A stretch of DNA of 64,000 nucleotides, taken from positions 124,001-188,000 of the forward strand of contig JASVEC010000028.1 in assembly GCA_030770535.1 (NCBI GenBank), read 5' to 3'. The DNA is from Batkoa obscura (Eukaryota > Entomophthoromycota > Entomophthoromycetes > Entomophthorales > Batkoaceae). The notes below the pieces were generated by a model that worked only from the letters and a program-made list of their open reading frames with translations, did not search any database and was not told the DNA's origin. This document shows, piece by piece, positions 11,761 to 23,621 of the stretch (positions within the stretch are counted from its first letter, which is position 1; each line of letters starts with the position of its first letter). A program made the position numbers and the translations under genes.

Positions 11761-12975
11761 AGATCCATTTTTTTATACTGTTTTTAAATCTAATAAATTA
11801 ATATACATAACGATCGTGTATAAATATAGACAAGTACTGATATAGTATAAGAATTATACGTTTAATTTAAATAAGTTTAAACATCTACATGGGAATCTTT
11901 TTTTAAGTAAGGTAGACTTAATATTCATTTGAAAATTAATTCTAGCGAAAACTACTATTATTAGAAATTTTTATAACAAAATCATAAATACAAAATTCAT
12001 TAAAAAATTCAGTTATTATAAAATCAAAGATAACACGTTGCTTTTTACAAATGAACTAATAATTTACTGAAAGTAATTGAGATAGACTACTAGAAGTTTG
12101 GTGTACTTTTTATACTATTGTTTGGTGATAACTTTTAATATATATCTTATTTATTTTCAGCTTTTTGACTGTGTTATAAAACTTAAAACTTTATCAACAT
12201 AAATAGAACTTTTAAAGTTGTTATTAATGTTTTAATTTTATTGATATATTTAAGTATTGTTAGTCTTTATTTTTTTGCTATTTTCCACCTTATTCTTTAT
12301 TATATTCTCCCTTAATTTTTTTTTAGAGAATTCTGCTCTCATGGTTTAATGATGGCTTTTTATTGGCTAACATTTTCCTTACTTGATTAAATTTTAATAG
12401 TTTAAACTCTTAATAAAATTATAATGCTGGCAAATAACTTTTAGAATTAGGATTTAAACACACTAAAAACTCAATTAACTATATACAAAACATAAATATA
12501 ATAATCGGAATTTATACATTTTAAATAAATTTAGAATTTACCATTAATAAACAAAACAAACTGTCTTTTGATACGGTCATAGTTTGGATAAAAACAGGAG
12601 GCTTGATTAGAGGCTAATAGAATATTCAAATAAAAGACAGATTATAGCAAAAGTACTGGTAGAAGAACTACGGGTCATGAGAAAAAAGTCTCCAACATAA
12701 TATAAATGCCTATCTATAACAGTTTTAAATATTAACTAGTCACGAAAATAAACATAGTAATCTCAATTTAAATAATATAGTTTTAAAGTAAATATGCCTT
12801 AAGAGGTCGAGTGCGTATTGGTAAAATTTATAATTGACTGTAATGTGGTTAATGAGCATAACTTTTTAAAAATATATAAAATAATGTCAATAGAGAAGTA
12901 TAAAAAGGAACCAAAAAGACAAGGTATAAATAAAAATTTAAAACGAATTTGTTATAAGTTTTGGTATTATCTACA

Positions 12976-14847
12976 ATGAAATTATACAACTATATTTTAT
13001 TAGGTGGTTTGGCATTACATTCTAATGTCAGTTCTCAGAATATAATTGAAGGGAGCACTGATCCTCAAGATTATTTATTCAAGCTAAATAATCAGACTGA
13101 ATTCATGAATTGGAGTAAGCAAGTAGAGCAGGCTGCCAAAGATATAGAGCGAAATGGAGGGAATAGCCGTATTGGGATATTTGATAAGGTATTGATGGTT
13201 TTATCTGGATTGTTTGTAAATGGAAAAGAAAAGCTAAAATGTGAAGCATGTAAAGTTGGCATAGGCGCTGGTGCACTAATTACTCATGTTCCATTTACTA
13301 AATCGGCAGTTATCTCAGCAGTTGGTGAGTTATGTCAAGTAGTTGCTAAACAGCCAAAGTCAGTTTGTGAAGGAATCGCTCATTCTACTGGTTCTGAAGT
13401 GTATGACGTCTTATATTCCATTAATAGAGACGACCCTTACGTTCGTCAGGTTGCTTGTGTTTCATTAGGCAACTTGTGTCCATTTCCAGACATCCCAGTC
13501 ACACCTTTAGCTTTACCAGCAAAAAAAGAGCCTCAAGTTAAAGAAAAAGAATCGAAAGATTTCAAATACGTATTGCATTTAAGTGACCTTCATTACGACC
13601 CAGACTATTTTGTTGGTGCTGAAGCTAATTGTAACAAACCAATTTGTTGCCAAAAGGACAGTAATAGCGACCTCAAAGATCAAACTGTCAAGAAACCAGC
13701 TGGTAAATGGGGTGATTATAAATGTGATGCTAATAAAGACTTGTTACAATCGTTATTAAAAAATGCTGTAAAAGTAACTAGTGAATATCCTTTAGAAATG
13801 ACTGTATTCACAGGTGATGTGCCAGCCCATGATTTTTGGAAGGAGAGTGTTGAACGTACTGAAAGTGTGGAGAAGGGAGCGTTCAATATATTAAGCAGTT
13901 ATCTAATACCAAGCAAGAATAAGTTATACCCTACTATTGGTAATCATGAAGCGGTACCAACTAATCAGTTTATGGTAGATGGAAAATCTGATAAAAAGTT
14001 CTTGAGGTTATATAACTTTTTATCCCAACAGTGGAAGGAATGGTTACCACAACAAGCTTTAAGTAGCATCCAAAGAAGTGGGTATTATTCAATTGAGCAC
14101 AATAGTGATTTAAAAATAATATCCTTAAATAATAATTTATGTTATATGTTTAATTTCCAATTATTCTTAGATCCATCTAACTCAGATGTAAACAATATGC
14201 TAAAATGGTTTATTGGGGAATTAGATCAATCAGAAAAGAAGGGCCAAAAGGTATACATTGTATCTCATGTATCCCCTGGATCAATTGATTGCTTTAAACA
14301 TTGGTCATTGCAATATAATTTAATCATTCAAAGATACTACTCAACTATTAGTGCGCAATTCTTTGGCCATGAGCACTCTGACACTTTTGAAATTAATTAT
14401 ATTTCAAATAAACCAAAAACTGTCGATAATGCTATCTCCAACTCTTATTTAGCACCTTCTATGTCCACTTTGGGTGGTCATAACCCATCGTTTAGAATTT
14501 ACAAAGTTGACGCATCAAACTACAAGGTAGTCGATTATTTCCATTATTCTGCTGATTTGAAAGAAGCTTCAAAATGGACTAATGATATGGAATGGAAATT
14601 ATTATACACTGCTAGAGATACTTACAATCCAAGCTATACTGGTAAATATCTAGATTCTAAATTCTGGCATAACATTACTAGTCAAATGGAAACAAATGAT
14701 AATCTCTTTAACAAGTATTATCAGTTAAGAAACTCAAATGGTGCTCAACAAGAAGCATGTGATAAAAAGTGTAGAGAAAGACATATCTGTAACTTAAGAG
14801 CAGGGTATTCTGGTGATTCATGTGCACAAAAAGTACCATTTTCATAA
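12976..14847 (+). CDS. Acid sphingomyelinase-like phosphodiesterase, secreted, copy 1
   Basis: 623 residues, one exon. The start is the ATG at 12976, followed by a signal peptide (MKLYNYILLGGLALHSNVSS); the in-frame TTG at 12961 is not a likely start. A saposin-B domain with paired cysteines (CEACKVG, then LCQVV, CEGIA, LGNLCPFP) covers about residues 75-170. The calcineurin-like metallophosphoesterase domain has all metal ligands: D204 and H206 (SDLHYD), D281 (TGDVP), N323-H324 (GNHE), H431 (VSHVSPG), H465 and H467 (GHEH). A cysteine-containing C-terminal domain follows, as in human ASM. Predicted to hydrolyse sphingomyelin or a related phosphodiester outside the cell or in vacuoles. A close paralog lies on the opposite strand at 30435-32297. 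Confidence 0.93.
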   Translation: MKLYNYILLGGLALHSNVSSQNIIEGSTDPQDYLFKLNNQTEFMNWSKQVEQAAKDIERNGGNSRIGIFDKVLMVLSGLFVNGKEKLKCEACKVGIGAGALITHVPFTKSAVISAVGELCQVVAKQPKSVCEGIAHSTGSEVYDVLYSINRDDPYVRQVACVSLGNLCPFPDIPVTPLALPAKKEPQVKEKESKDFKYVLHLSDLHYDPDYFVGAEANCNKPICCQKDSNSDLKDQTVKKPAGKWGDYKCDANKDLLQSLLKNAVKVTSEYPLEMTVFTGDVPAHDFWKESVERTESVEKGAFNILSSYLIPSKNKLYPTIGNHEAVPTNQFMVDGKSDKKFLRLYNFLSQQWKEWLPQQALSSIQRSGYYSIEHNSDLKIISLNNNLCYMFNFQLFLDPSNSDVNNMLKWFIGELDQSEKKGQKVYIVSHVSPGSIDCFKHWSLQYNLIIQRYYSTISAQFFGHEHSDTFEINYISNKPKTVDNAISNSYLAPSMSTLGGHNPSFRIYKVDASNYKVVDYFHYSADLKEASKWTNDMEWKLLYTARDTYNPSYTGKYLDSKFWHNITSQMETNDNLFNKYYQLRNSNGAQQEACDKKCRERHICNLRAGYSGDSCAQKVPFS

Positions 14848-14952
14848 AATAAATGTTATTTATTTTTGATTTTGAAGCAACTTTCTTCAACTCTAAATAA
14901 CTATTATACCTCAATATATTATTGTTTTTCTATTTATCTTTTATGCTTTAAC

Positions 14953-15082
14953 TTTTAATATAGTTTAATACAATTTAATATAATTTAATATAGTTTAATA
15001 TAGTTTAATACAATTTAATATAATTTAATATAGTTTAATATAGTTTAATATAGCTTAATATAGTTTAATATAGTTTAATATA
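14953..15082. repeat. 10-bp minisatellite, about 13 units
   Basis: The unit is TAGTTTAATA with variants CAATTTAATA, TAATTTAATA and TAGCTTAATA, repeated head to tail about 13 times. It starts about 100 bp after the sphingomyelinase stop codon and ends shortly before family A copy A4. The variant units recur in order (a TAG, CAA, TAA block appears twice), which suggests growth by duplication of multi-unit blocks. Confidence 0.9.
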
Positions 15083-15109
15083 AATCAACTCTTTAATGTA
15101 AGGCAATAT

Positions 15110-15210
15110 TGGGGATGTATTTTTTTGTTTAAGAATTTTACTAACAACTTTTCCACTCAAATAGCGCTTAAAAAATAAAAAAAGTGATGAAACCAAAAAA
15201 AACACCCCCA
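15110..15210. mobile_element. Family A miniature element, copy A4
   Basis: 101 bp from TGGGGATGTATTTTTTTG to AAAAAAAACACCCCCA, opposite in orientation to A1, A3 and A6. The core reads CTCAAATAGCGCTTAAAAAA. The right flank is TA and the left flank AT, a possible decayed duplication. It is 57 bp from copy A5. Confidence 0.85.
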
Positions 15211-15267
15211 TATCATAAAGCTAGAGGATATAGTACCTTATGATATCTTGGAGTACAAAGGACCATA

Positions 15268-15368
15268 TGGGGATGTATTTTATTGTTTAAGAATTTCACT
15301 AATAATCTTTCCGCTGAAATAGCGCTCAAAAAATGGAAAAAATAATGAAGCCAAAAAAAACACCTCCA
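15268..15368. mobile_element. Family A miniature element, copy A5
   Basis: 101 bp from TGGGGATGTATTTTATTG to AAAAAAAACACCTCCA, flanked by TA on both sides. Same orientation as its neighbour A4. The two are close but separate insertions, each with its own flanks. Confidence 0.85.
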
Positions 15369-16364
15369 TATAATCTAACATAAAAACCAAACTTATTAGT
15401 AATGACAAAGCTCTATAGTAACTTTCCAGTTAATTTTCTTCATAATTAATAATAATATACAATATTAAAACTTTTGTAGAAATTATATCATATTGTTTAT
15501 TAGTCAAAAAAATTAAACATAAAAGGCGATAGTTATATTGTAACCTAATATTTCCAATACTTTTTGGTTGATGAGCTAAATATTAAATATATTATATCAT
15601 ACTATTATATAGTTAAGAGCATTATAATTTATAAAATTATAAAAATTAAATTACATTTATAATTATAAAAAAAGACAAAAATTTCAAGTTGAATAACGTA
15701 AGGTTTATATCATTCATAACACTCAAAGCTCTAAATCAGCTATCTTAAGACTGCTAAAGTGTGGATAGTTTTCATTGCTCTGTTCCCAGCCTCATGCAGT
15801 ACCTATCTCATTAAAGACCTGGTTATTTAAACTTACGTTATAATGACCATGCCTACACCATGCTCCTTAAGACTGATAAATTACCGTTTATAAACTTTAT
15901 AAATACCAATATTACCCTTCTTGAGATCAACTCTACCATAAGCAGTAGTTATAGATTAGTGCAACCTAATCCAGTTAATATATATATTTTTGGTTTTTTT
16001 TAGTGGGACAACTTTTTACTAAGAATATTAATTGTGGGTTTAACTAGGTTCTTACAAAAGTTAATCACATATCAGTTTTATATGAAAATCAAAACTATAA
16101 ATAAAATTAATATTGTTTTTCACTTAAAGCTAATAGTTATAATAATTCTATTGAACTTTTAATTCAGATAAATAAAGCATGTTTTGAAACAAAAATTTAC
16201 TATTAGCTTGTTCAACTTTTGAGTTTAAAAAATAAAAAAACGGCAAAAATACAGTCCTATGTAAAAACGTAAAATCTGTTATGCAAATAGCGCAATGATA
16301 TAAATAATAAATTTATTTTAGATAACAAAAGCGAGTTCTTTTTATTTTTTTATTTTATATTTGC
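15369..16364. other. AT-rich region without a gene
   Basis: I see no gene or clear repeat here. Some less AT-rich sequence at about 15720-15960 has no open frame. Confidence 0.4.
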
Positions 16365-16586
16365 TTAAGCTGGTTTATTAAATGTTGCTTTACTTTGATA
16401 GCGCCCATACCTCAAGAAACTAACACGCGACTTTTTAAGTACTAAAGTGGCTGTAGTATATTCAACCTTACGTGAGTAACTCAATACTTCTATATCATAA
16501 TGATCGTTGTTGGTACCAAAAATATTCGTTAGATTATTAACAATAGACTCAGCAATAATTTTTTTGGGATTTTTGTTTAATTGCAT
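16365..16586 (-). CDS. Possible Rpp14-like RNase P/MRP subunit, last exon
   Basis: An open stretch of 73 codons. The middle, KKIIAESIVNNLTNIFG then IEVLSYSRKVEYTTATLVL, resembles from memory the human RPP14 segment around AVKDLFG and ILTYEEKTLSAILRI, which would make it a subunit of the ribonuclease that trims tRNA 5' ends. The ATG at 16586 directly follows a good acceptor (TTATAG), so the stretch is more likely a final exon than a whole gene. The upstream exon was not found: a perfect donor at about 16735 gives no open frame. The family call is weak. Confidence 0.3.
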   Translation of the reverse strand: MQLNKNPKKIIAESIVNNLTNIFGTNNDHYDIEVLSYSRKVEYTTATLVLKKSRVSFLRYGRYQSKATFNKPA

Positions 16587-17668
16587 CTATAAGTGTAAAT
16601 TTTATGATTCCTGTTATTAAAAGAGCTACGCCTATTCCTCCTAAATGGCCTCCAATCAATCGTTGATTCAAGTCCACAGCTATTATTAATACTATAGTTA
16701 TTCATTGGTACTATTGATTTGTATCATACACTTACCTATAACATAAGTATTAGAAATGTACCATCAGTTTGTTGTCCTGGTTAAATGTCAAGTATTTGAA
16801 GCCTATTTATGCTTTGGGGTGTAATTCGACCATTGCTAAATCTGTACTAAGTTCTTTAGTTTGTTACTTTAATTCAAATTTATATAAAAAGAGTTCATCG
16901 AATGATCGTTATCGTGAGCGAGACATCTGTTAGTATGAGATCAAATAGCTATGTTTAACATTTTGAGATTAATGAGTTCGAAGTGGATTTCGTAAAGTGT
17001 ATTATTGAGGAAATATTAATCCATAATTCAGATTTTACAAGTAAAATAAATGCAGTTTACTATTTCTAATAAACAATTTACACGCAGTAGTACTTTTTCA
17101 CTTTATGTGTTATTTTTCTTTCTTTCTATTTAATACTGAAAGTGCTTGCTTTGTTCTGAAATTGGTAAATGAATATGATTACTAGCGATTTCACTTATAA
17201 AACTTTACCACTCTCCAAAATGCAGAATCTATGTTGTACACAAATCCGCCATTTTCTAACCATGAAGATAAAATAAATTTTTTACTCAAATTGGCAGTAA
17301 TAGCATTACTGAAAAAGACAAATTTAAAAACAGGCTGCTTTACTTTGTCCACTTTTTTAGAAAACAATTTTAATTTAAATGGGTTTTAAATTATTCTCTG
17401 ATTTTAGCCATATTTAGTTATTTGACTTATTACGCTTATTTTTTGACAATGATTTTCATAGTGCTATAATTGATATCACTATAACATTAATAATGCAATT
17501 TATCATAGAAAGTAAGTATATTTATCTACAAAACAAAGCTTTTAAAGCTACAAGCTAAAATAAGTAATAAGATTTTACGATAAATGGTATTAAACATGGA
17601 AAATAAACAAATTAAAATAATACACAAAATATAAAATATAAAATATAAAATGGTTGGTAATGCGTTGT

Positions 17669-17869
17669 TTATTTGAAAAATCTACGATAGTATGAATTGT
17701 CGGCATATATCCAATTAATAAAGATATAGTCACCATCAAGGATGATATTATAACCTTCATAGTGGCAACCCCCGCTGTTCCCTTTATTGTATCTTTCAGT
17801 ATTTGTAATCAGAACAAAGGGATAATACAAAAGGAAGAATAAAATATAAAGTAGTGATTGGTTAAACAA
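17669..17869 (-). CDS. Weak candidate small secreted protein, 66 aa
   Basis: Starts MFNQSLLYILFFLLYYPFVL, which reads as a signal peptide or membrane anchor, and then has a polar segment rich in Tyr, Asn and Gly (TERYNKGNSGGCHYEGYN). No family is recognised. In AT-rich DNA such hydrophobic starts arise by chance, so this is only a candidate. Confidence 0.2.
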   Translation of the reverse strand: MFNQSLLYILFFLLYYPFVLITNTERYNKGNSGGCHYEGYNIILDGDYIFINWIYADNSYYRRFFK

Positions 17870-18709
17870 ATCTCATATTTGATTAAATTGACAATGTAAA
17901 ATAAATACGTATTTGAAGATTTATAATATAAGCTATACATAAAATCCATTGTCATTTTTAAAAGAGCCTAAAGTGGGGTAGGGTAATAGTTATATATAGA
18001 TATTATTATAAGGCAAATTAAACATATGCTATAATATTATTTATAACTAGTAAATATTTATTTGATATTCTATAAATTATAGTTACCAAAAATGAGTAAG
18101 ATAAGATAAGATCATTTGAATAAGTGGTTTTTAAAAATAAACGTAAAAGCGTTTATGAAATACTATTTTGAAAGCATGGTTTGACTTGTAACTAGTTTTT
18201 TCTAATATGAATTTAAAGTTTACAGTTTTATATATCAAATTCATACTAAAAACATTATTTACAAATCAAAAACAGCAAAAGAAAAACTACAAGCTATTCT
18301 GGTAAAATCACTAATTAGCCAAATAGAAAGTCTTTTTTTGGGTAGGATTTAAGGCTCGATTTGATCTTAACTATCAGTTATTTTAAAATAAAAATGCTTT
18401 TAAGTATCCTATTAATAGCACTTAAGGAATTTTAATGATCATATGACCATATTTTATTTTATTCCTAATCCATGAATACGTCCTTTGACAATTAATCTGA
18501 TCAACTATTGTTCAAATTCCAAGCTTAAAAAATGAAAAAACATTATATAATATAATAATGTGCCTATTCAATATAATAAAACATTTTTTGTTTTATTTAA
18601 TAGATATAGACAGATAATGATATGAATTTTAGAATATTTATGATGCTATTAAAATAATATTTCATTTTGAAAATTAAATCTATATGTTAATTTTTTAAAA
18701 AAGAGGATA

Positions 18710-18812
18710 TGGGGGTGTTTTTTTTTTATTTCATTACTTTTTCCATTTTTTAAGCGTTATTTAGGTGGAAAGGCTATCAGTAAAATTCATAAACAAAAAA
18801 ATACATCCAACA
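18710..18812. mobile_element. Family A miniature element, copy A6
   Basis: 103 bp from TGGGGGTGTTTTTTTTTT to AATACATCCAACA, flanked by TA on both sides. The core is AAGCGTTATTTAGGTGG. The right end has two extra bases relative to other copies. Confidence 0.8.
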
Positions 18813-19172
18813 TATGTTAAACGGTGGTAGTTAAATATTTTATAAAGTTACAACTAATAAATGAGCCTTTAAAAATTAAATCATTGTACAAACATAGAAT
18901 CATATTTTTAATTATTAGTTTATCTATTATGCTTTGAACTTTGAGCTTAAAAGTGAATAAATCTTTTAAATCGTTGTTGTATACTTTATATATATCATAA
19001 TTCAAATAGTATGTTTGAGAATCAAACCTTATATTATATAATACAAGTACTTTGGTAATTCAAATAGTTGTTCTGTTTGCTTTTTAATATTGTATGTAAA
19101 AATCAAATTAATAGAATAATAAATAAATGAATTAATAAATGAAAAAATATTTTAATTAAACATTAGAATGAA

Positions 19173-21218
19173 TTAACAGCTTGTAGGGTCATTATCAGGG
19201 CAGGCAAATCCGGTTGCATAAATAGTTTGGTCTAACTTGGCAATATTAAATATAGCTTGAATAACTCCACCAATACCTTCACCAGCAATTAAACCAGAAG
19301 CTAAAGCAATACCAATCAATTTCCATTGAGTAGGGTTAACCTTATTCCATGTAAAGGCAATAAGGGCACCGATTAAATTAGCTAATGGGATATTGGCATC
19401 TTTGTTAACAAAAGCAACTCCAATGGCATTCCAGTTAGGAATATACTGAGCGTATTTCTTTAGTATTGTATTCTTTAAGATAGTTGTAATGATAGTTAAT
19501 AGTCCGAATACTAAACATGCTATTCTACATGATGGTGGTACATGTTTACCAATATCATCAGTAAGGGCAACTGCAACACCTTGCCAGGCAGCAACAGCAG
19601 GTGCAGGGAATTCACATTTAGTTATAGTATCGTCAAGGATACAAGGATAAGCAGTAGCAAAGACCATAAACAATACAACGCCAACAATGATACCAAATAT
19701 AGTACCAACTAATTGAGCATAAAATTGAGATTTTGGAGAAGCTTTAAGTAAATGACCAGTCTTTAAATCACCAACCATATCAACAGCTTGAGAAGCACAA
19801 GCAGATGAAATATTACCAGCAATTAAATTATGGGTTTGTGCGATTTGAATAGTTGGAGCTGGAATAGCAGCAAACACAAATTGAGAAGCTTTACCAATTA
19901 CACCAGTAGGATTGATATCAGTTTCACCTGAGGATTGACAGCCGATAAATGAAAAAACAAATCCTAAAATACCAGCTAAAATACCAGCACCAACACTCAT
20001 ATCAAAGTAGAAATAACAAACTAAAATAGTCATGATAAAACTTAATAATAATCCAACTACCCACATCCATGTAACAATTTGCTCATCTTTTGGTACTGGA
20101 TCATCGTTTGAAATACCTTCATATTCAATACGTTTAAGTGGGGTAATTCTTGCAAGCAAGTTATTCAATTGAATGAAACCTCCTTTAATACTATTCCATA
20201 AGGACTTATATTGCATAAGTAATTCAGTGAATGAAGCGCAGATCATAATGACAATACCAATCCATAACATCCAAAATTGAACACGAGTACCGTCTTTGCT
20301 ATTACCAAATGGCTTATCATGCATAACATCTGGAACATCAGAATAAAATAAAGCTGGGCCAATTATACCCCATGCTAATAAATCTCCAAAAAAGAATGAA
20401 ATAGCAGTATTCATTCCTACCATCATACCTGCACCAAAGAAAGCAGTAGTTAATTGTAAATACCATCCCCATGTTACATCGATATCAAATAATACTTGAC
20501 TATTAGCTGCTGTAGAAATCCAATATAACGGATGTAATCCAACAATGAATGGTACAAAATAAGAGACGGCCTTATATATTGTACTTACTACAAAAGACCA
20601 TAAGATCCATTTAGCTTGGACCATGGCATCGGAAGAACCATCAGTATGAAGGGAACGAATTGTTAAAGCAGCAGCAGTACATGAAGGGAAAATTAAATTT
20701 CGTTGAATGACAAAGTACCTTCTTAATGGGATAGCATAAAACAAACCAAAAAAAGCGGCAGCAAAAGTCCATAAGAAGAACATACCCCAACATTCAGATA
20801 ATGGAGGTAATAAACCTAACCTGAACATAGCAGGAACACCAGCAACAAAACCAGCGGATAAACCACCGGAAGCAGTTGCGGCTGTTTGTACGGTACAATT
20901 TTCTTTCATACCAAATTTACCACCACCTAAATAAGATGGTAATTTTTCCATCGATTTAATAATGGCAAAACCTAAGATAGCACCAAATAAAGCACTACCG
21001 AATGTCCATCCGGATTTTAATCCAAGATATTGATTACTTGCTGCAACAATACAGCCTAATAAGGAACCTACAATAACACCACGCCATGTAAATTGGGTGT
21101 CAATACCATCATCTGGGAAGTTGTGATAATCGTCGCTTTCTATACTAGGAGCATCTTGTTTTATGCTATACTTTTCAATGTCTTTATCCAAATCGAAATC
21201 TTTCTCATTAGGACTCAT
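19173..21218 (-). CDS. OPT-family oligopeptide transporter
   Basis: 681 residues in a single exon, with ATG at 21218 in a T/A-rich leader. A short acidic cytoplasmic N-terminus is followed by about 14-16 hydrophobic segments. These begin with QFTWRGVIVGSLLGCIVAASNQYLGLKSGWTFGSALFGAILG, whose NQYLGLKSGWTFG part is typical of the OPT family. Other typical parts are GGLSAGFVAGVPAMFRLG, ISSACASQAVDMVGDLKTGHLL and GLIAGEGIGGVIQAIFNI. It is predicted to import small peptides or metal-chelate compounds by proton symport at the plasma or vacuolar membrane. The length is near that of the shorter OPT/YSL-type fungal members. The substrate cannot be read from the sequence. No close neighbours. Confidence 0.92.
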   Translation of the reverse strand: MSPNEKDFDLDKDIEKYSIKQDAPSIESDDYHNFPDDGIDTQFTWRGVIVGSLLGCIVAASNQYLGLKSGWTFGSALFGAILGFAIIKSMEKLPSYLGGGKFGMKENCTVQTAATASGGLSAGFVAGVPAMFRLGLLPPLSECWGMFFLWTFAAAFFGLFYAIPLRRYFVIQRNLIFPSCTAAALTIRSLHTDGSSDAMVQAKWILWSFVVSTIYKAVSYFVPFIVGLHPLYWISTAANSQVLFDIDVTWGWYLQLTTAFFGAGMMVGMNTAISFFFGDLLAWGIIGPALFYSDVPDVMHDKPFGNSKDGTRVQFWMLWIGIVIMICASFTELLMQYKSLWNSIKGGFIQLNNLLARITPLKRIEYEGISNDDPVPKDEQIVTWMWVVGLLLSFIMTILVCYFYFDMSVGAGILAGILGFVFSFIGCQSSGETDINPTGVIGKASQFVFAAIPAPTIQIAQTHNLIAGNISSACASQAVDMVGDLKTGHLLKASPKSQFYAQLVGTIFGIIVGVVLFMVFATAYPCILDDTITKCEFPAPAVAAWQGVAVALTDDIGKHVPPSCRIACLVFGLLTIITTILKNTILKKYAQYIPNWNAIGVAFVNKDANIPLANLIGALIAFTWNKVNPTQWKLIGIALASGLIAGEGIGGVIQAIFNIAKLDQTIYATGFACPDNDPTSC

Positions 21219-23621
21219 AGTTATATTTTTTTGTTGAAACTTTTAATTTTATTTTTTTTAAACTTTTGGACTTATATACTTTCGGTTAGATTATTTAAAT
21301 TCCCTTGATTCTATTTTATTTTTTTGTTCCAAATTTGGTAGATTTTTTATTTAATTTCAAAATTTTTCACCTGATCCATTTTATCAATGGTTATTCTTTT
21401 ATTGATTTCGATAAGAGCTAAGAAATGATGGCGTTTGAACGCATATTCGATATAAAACATGAGCTACCTATATGAAAGATATATACTCAATAGTAGAGAC
21501 ATATTGGGAGCTATAGTTAAGTATATAAATCCTATTATGTTGTTTTATAAATGCCTAAATATTTATGCTATTTGATTCAAAATCATACAATGATCAGTTG
21601 AATATATAATAGATTAAGAAATTAGTAATTGGGGACATAAAGCAATTTAACTTAAATAATATCATACTGTTCTTAAATCTAGCTTATTTTACTACTCCTT
21701 TCTATATAAGTGGTGAATTGATTTTCTTAAAATTCCCAATTTCGAGAAAATCTCATTCTGAGTCAGTATTTAGTAATAAATTAAAGAAATATTCTCTTCT
21801 CCGTTTATTCTTGTTAGTCAAAATGTTATTATATTAATAATATCATGTTAATATATTATATATGTATATATCTACTATTTATTATATAGAAATAAAATGG
21901 ATTATAATTTATTAATTCAATGTAATTTGACTATAATATTTTTGAATCAAATGATCGTATTTAATTAACAATTTTATTAAAGTAGTATTCACTATTTATA
22001 ATTTTTTGGTCATGCTCTTAATTTTTCGATATGAGGTTCCACTAACAATTCACCTTAATTCTAAAAGAAGCTTAGAATGCATTGTTATCTTCAACATTTT
22101 CAAATTTATCGGTAATAAATCGCAAGTTATATCATTTTGGGATACAAAAGGGTTAGATGATCCTTAAATAAGTAAGGCGCACCGTCAAGATAAAGATTCT
22201 ATAAGTGAAAAATAATTAATTACACTTATAAATAAATAAATAAAGGTTCTCAATGAAAATAATTATTTAAAAAGATTAAAAATTATTTTATAGCATTTGA
22301 GTAAATTTATTACTAATAGCTTTCAAGCTTTAACAACCATAATTAGATCAGTCTAATTCTTTGTTTACGTATATATTGTGAAGAAGTTGCCTAATAAAGA
22401 TTATTTTTGGAATAGCTGCATTTTAAAAAATTCTTGAAGGTATAAAGAGTAAGTGATATATTGTCTAAATAAAGATTATTTAGAGAAACTATGAAAAACA
22501 ATCCAAGGAAATATTAGGCAAAATATTACGAAGGACTTGACACAGGAGCTTTATTCACACATATATATATATATTGGTTTTTAAAAGTCATCAATATGGC
22601 AAAAGTGCTCTCTTGTATGAATAGATCTTCAACTTACCGTAGTTGAGAGAAGATTAATAAATAATCATCAACCACATATGAAAATGAAATTATGGATATA
22701 AACAACTGATATAGTTGATTTGAATTAGAGTATAATATTAACATCAATGAGTATGAAAATATTGCCAAGGTTTACTATGAAACCCATCGGCCAATATAAA
22801 TTTATATTTAACATAGCTACGATGCTATTTAAGTGCTAATAGAAATGTATTTTTGTATATAATTTAGATAAATTTATGAACCTCGCACATAAGTGAATAG
22901 GCAGAATAAGCATTCGAAAGATATTATATACTTTGAACATTTTAAACATAGGGACACTATTATTATTGTTTCATACAAAAGTAATATATACTCGAACAAC
23001 TTTAACTTTATATGTAATTTTTTATAATGATGCCCTTTATATAGGTGAGATAAATAAAATACCACAAACAATGTTTACAGTGGTGATAGAGCTTTCATCT
23101 TTTAATAATCAAACAAAATAATACAATTTTTTTAAATATAGTTACAATTAATCCAACACAATCATATTGATATAAAAAAATGTTAATTCAAAATAAAAAA
23201 CTAAATATAATAGTTTATTTTAAGATTATAAAACTGTAAAAAATATTTGTCAAAGTATTAAGTGAAAGTAAATTATAATATATAAAATAATCTTTAATTT
23301 TGAACCTTTCAAATTTTATCAACTAAGATTGTAGACTATATCATATTGTTTAGAATTTTTACTATTATCACTTTAATATAACAATTGAAAAAATAATTTT
23401 TTTAGTTAAATTTAAGCATTATTGAAAAATTAGCTATTATTTAAGACATGTATATGTCTTCTTTGATTTTAATTATTTGTTCATTTTTTATATAATGAAA
23501 TTGTTAAATAATTTATTAGTAGAATTCTAGACAAAGGCAAGCCCAAGTAGATTAGAACATAAAATACGAAAGCTGAAAATTACTGTGCTTCTTGCAAAAA
23601 GATATATAGTTTATTATTATA
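21219..23621. other. 2.4-kb AT-rich region without a gene
   Basis: Only short overlapping frames of low-complexity composition. I see no supported feature before family A copy A7. Confidence 0.5.

Larger units (their letters stand above)
9080..12975. other. 3.9-kb gene-free region
   Basis: No gene is supported. It holds family A copy A3 (10862-10963), a less AT-rich decayed fragment (about 11230-11760) and otherwise very AT-rich sequence. Confidence 0.55.
16740..19172. other. 2.4-kb AT-rich region, no firm gene
   Basis: Contains family A copy A6 and one weak small frame (17669-17869). I see nothing else. Confidence 0.45.

Noticed and set aside
14953-15082. CRISPR-like or telomere-like array
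   Set aside because: Units are contiguous 10-mers without spacers and do not resemble a fungal telomere repeat. It is a plain minisatellite.
21093-21308. Hydrophobic plus-strand frame at the OPT gene start
   Set aside because: Antisense to the first OPT codons and its T-rich leader. Composition follows the gene, not a protein family.
22874-23121. Two opposite short frames near 23 kb
   Set aside because: Low-complexity AT-rich frames on both strands over the same bases, with no start context or homology.
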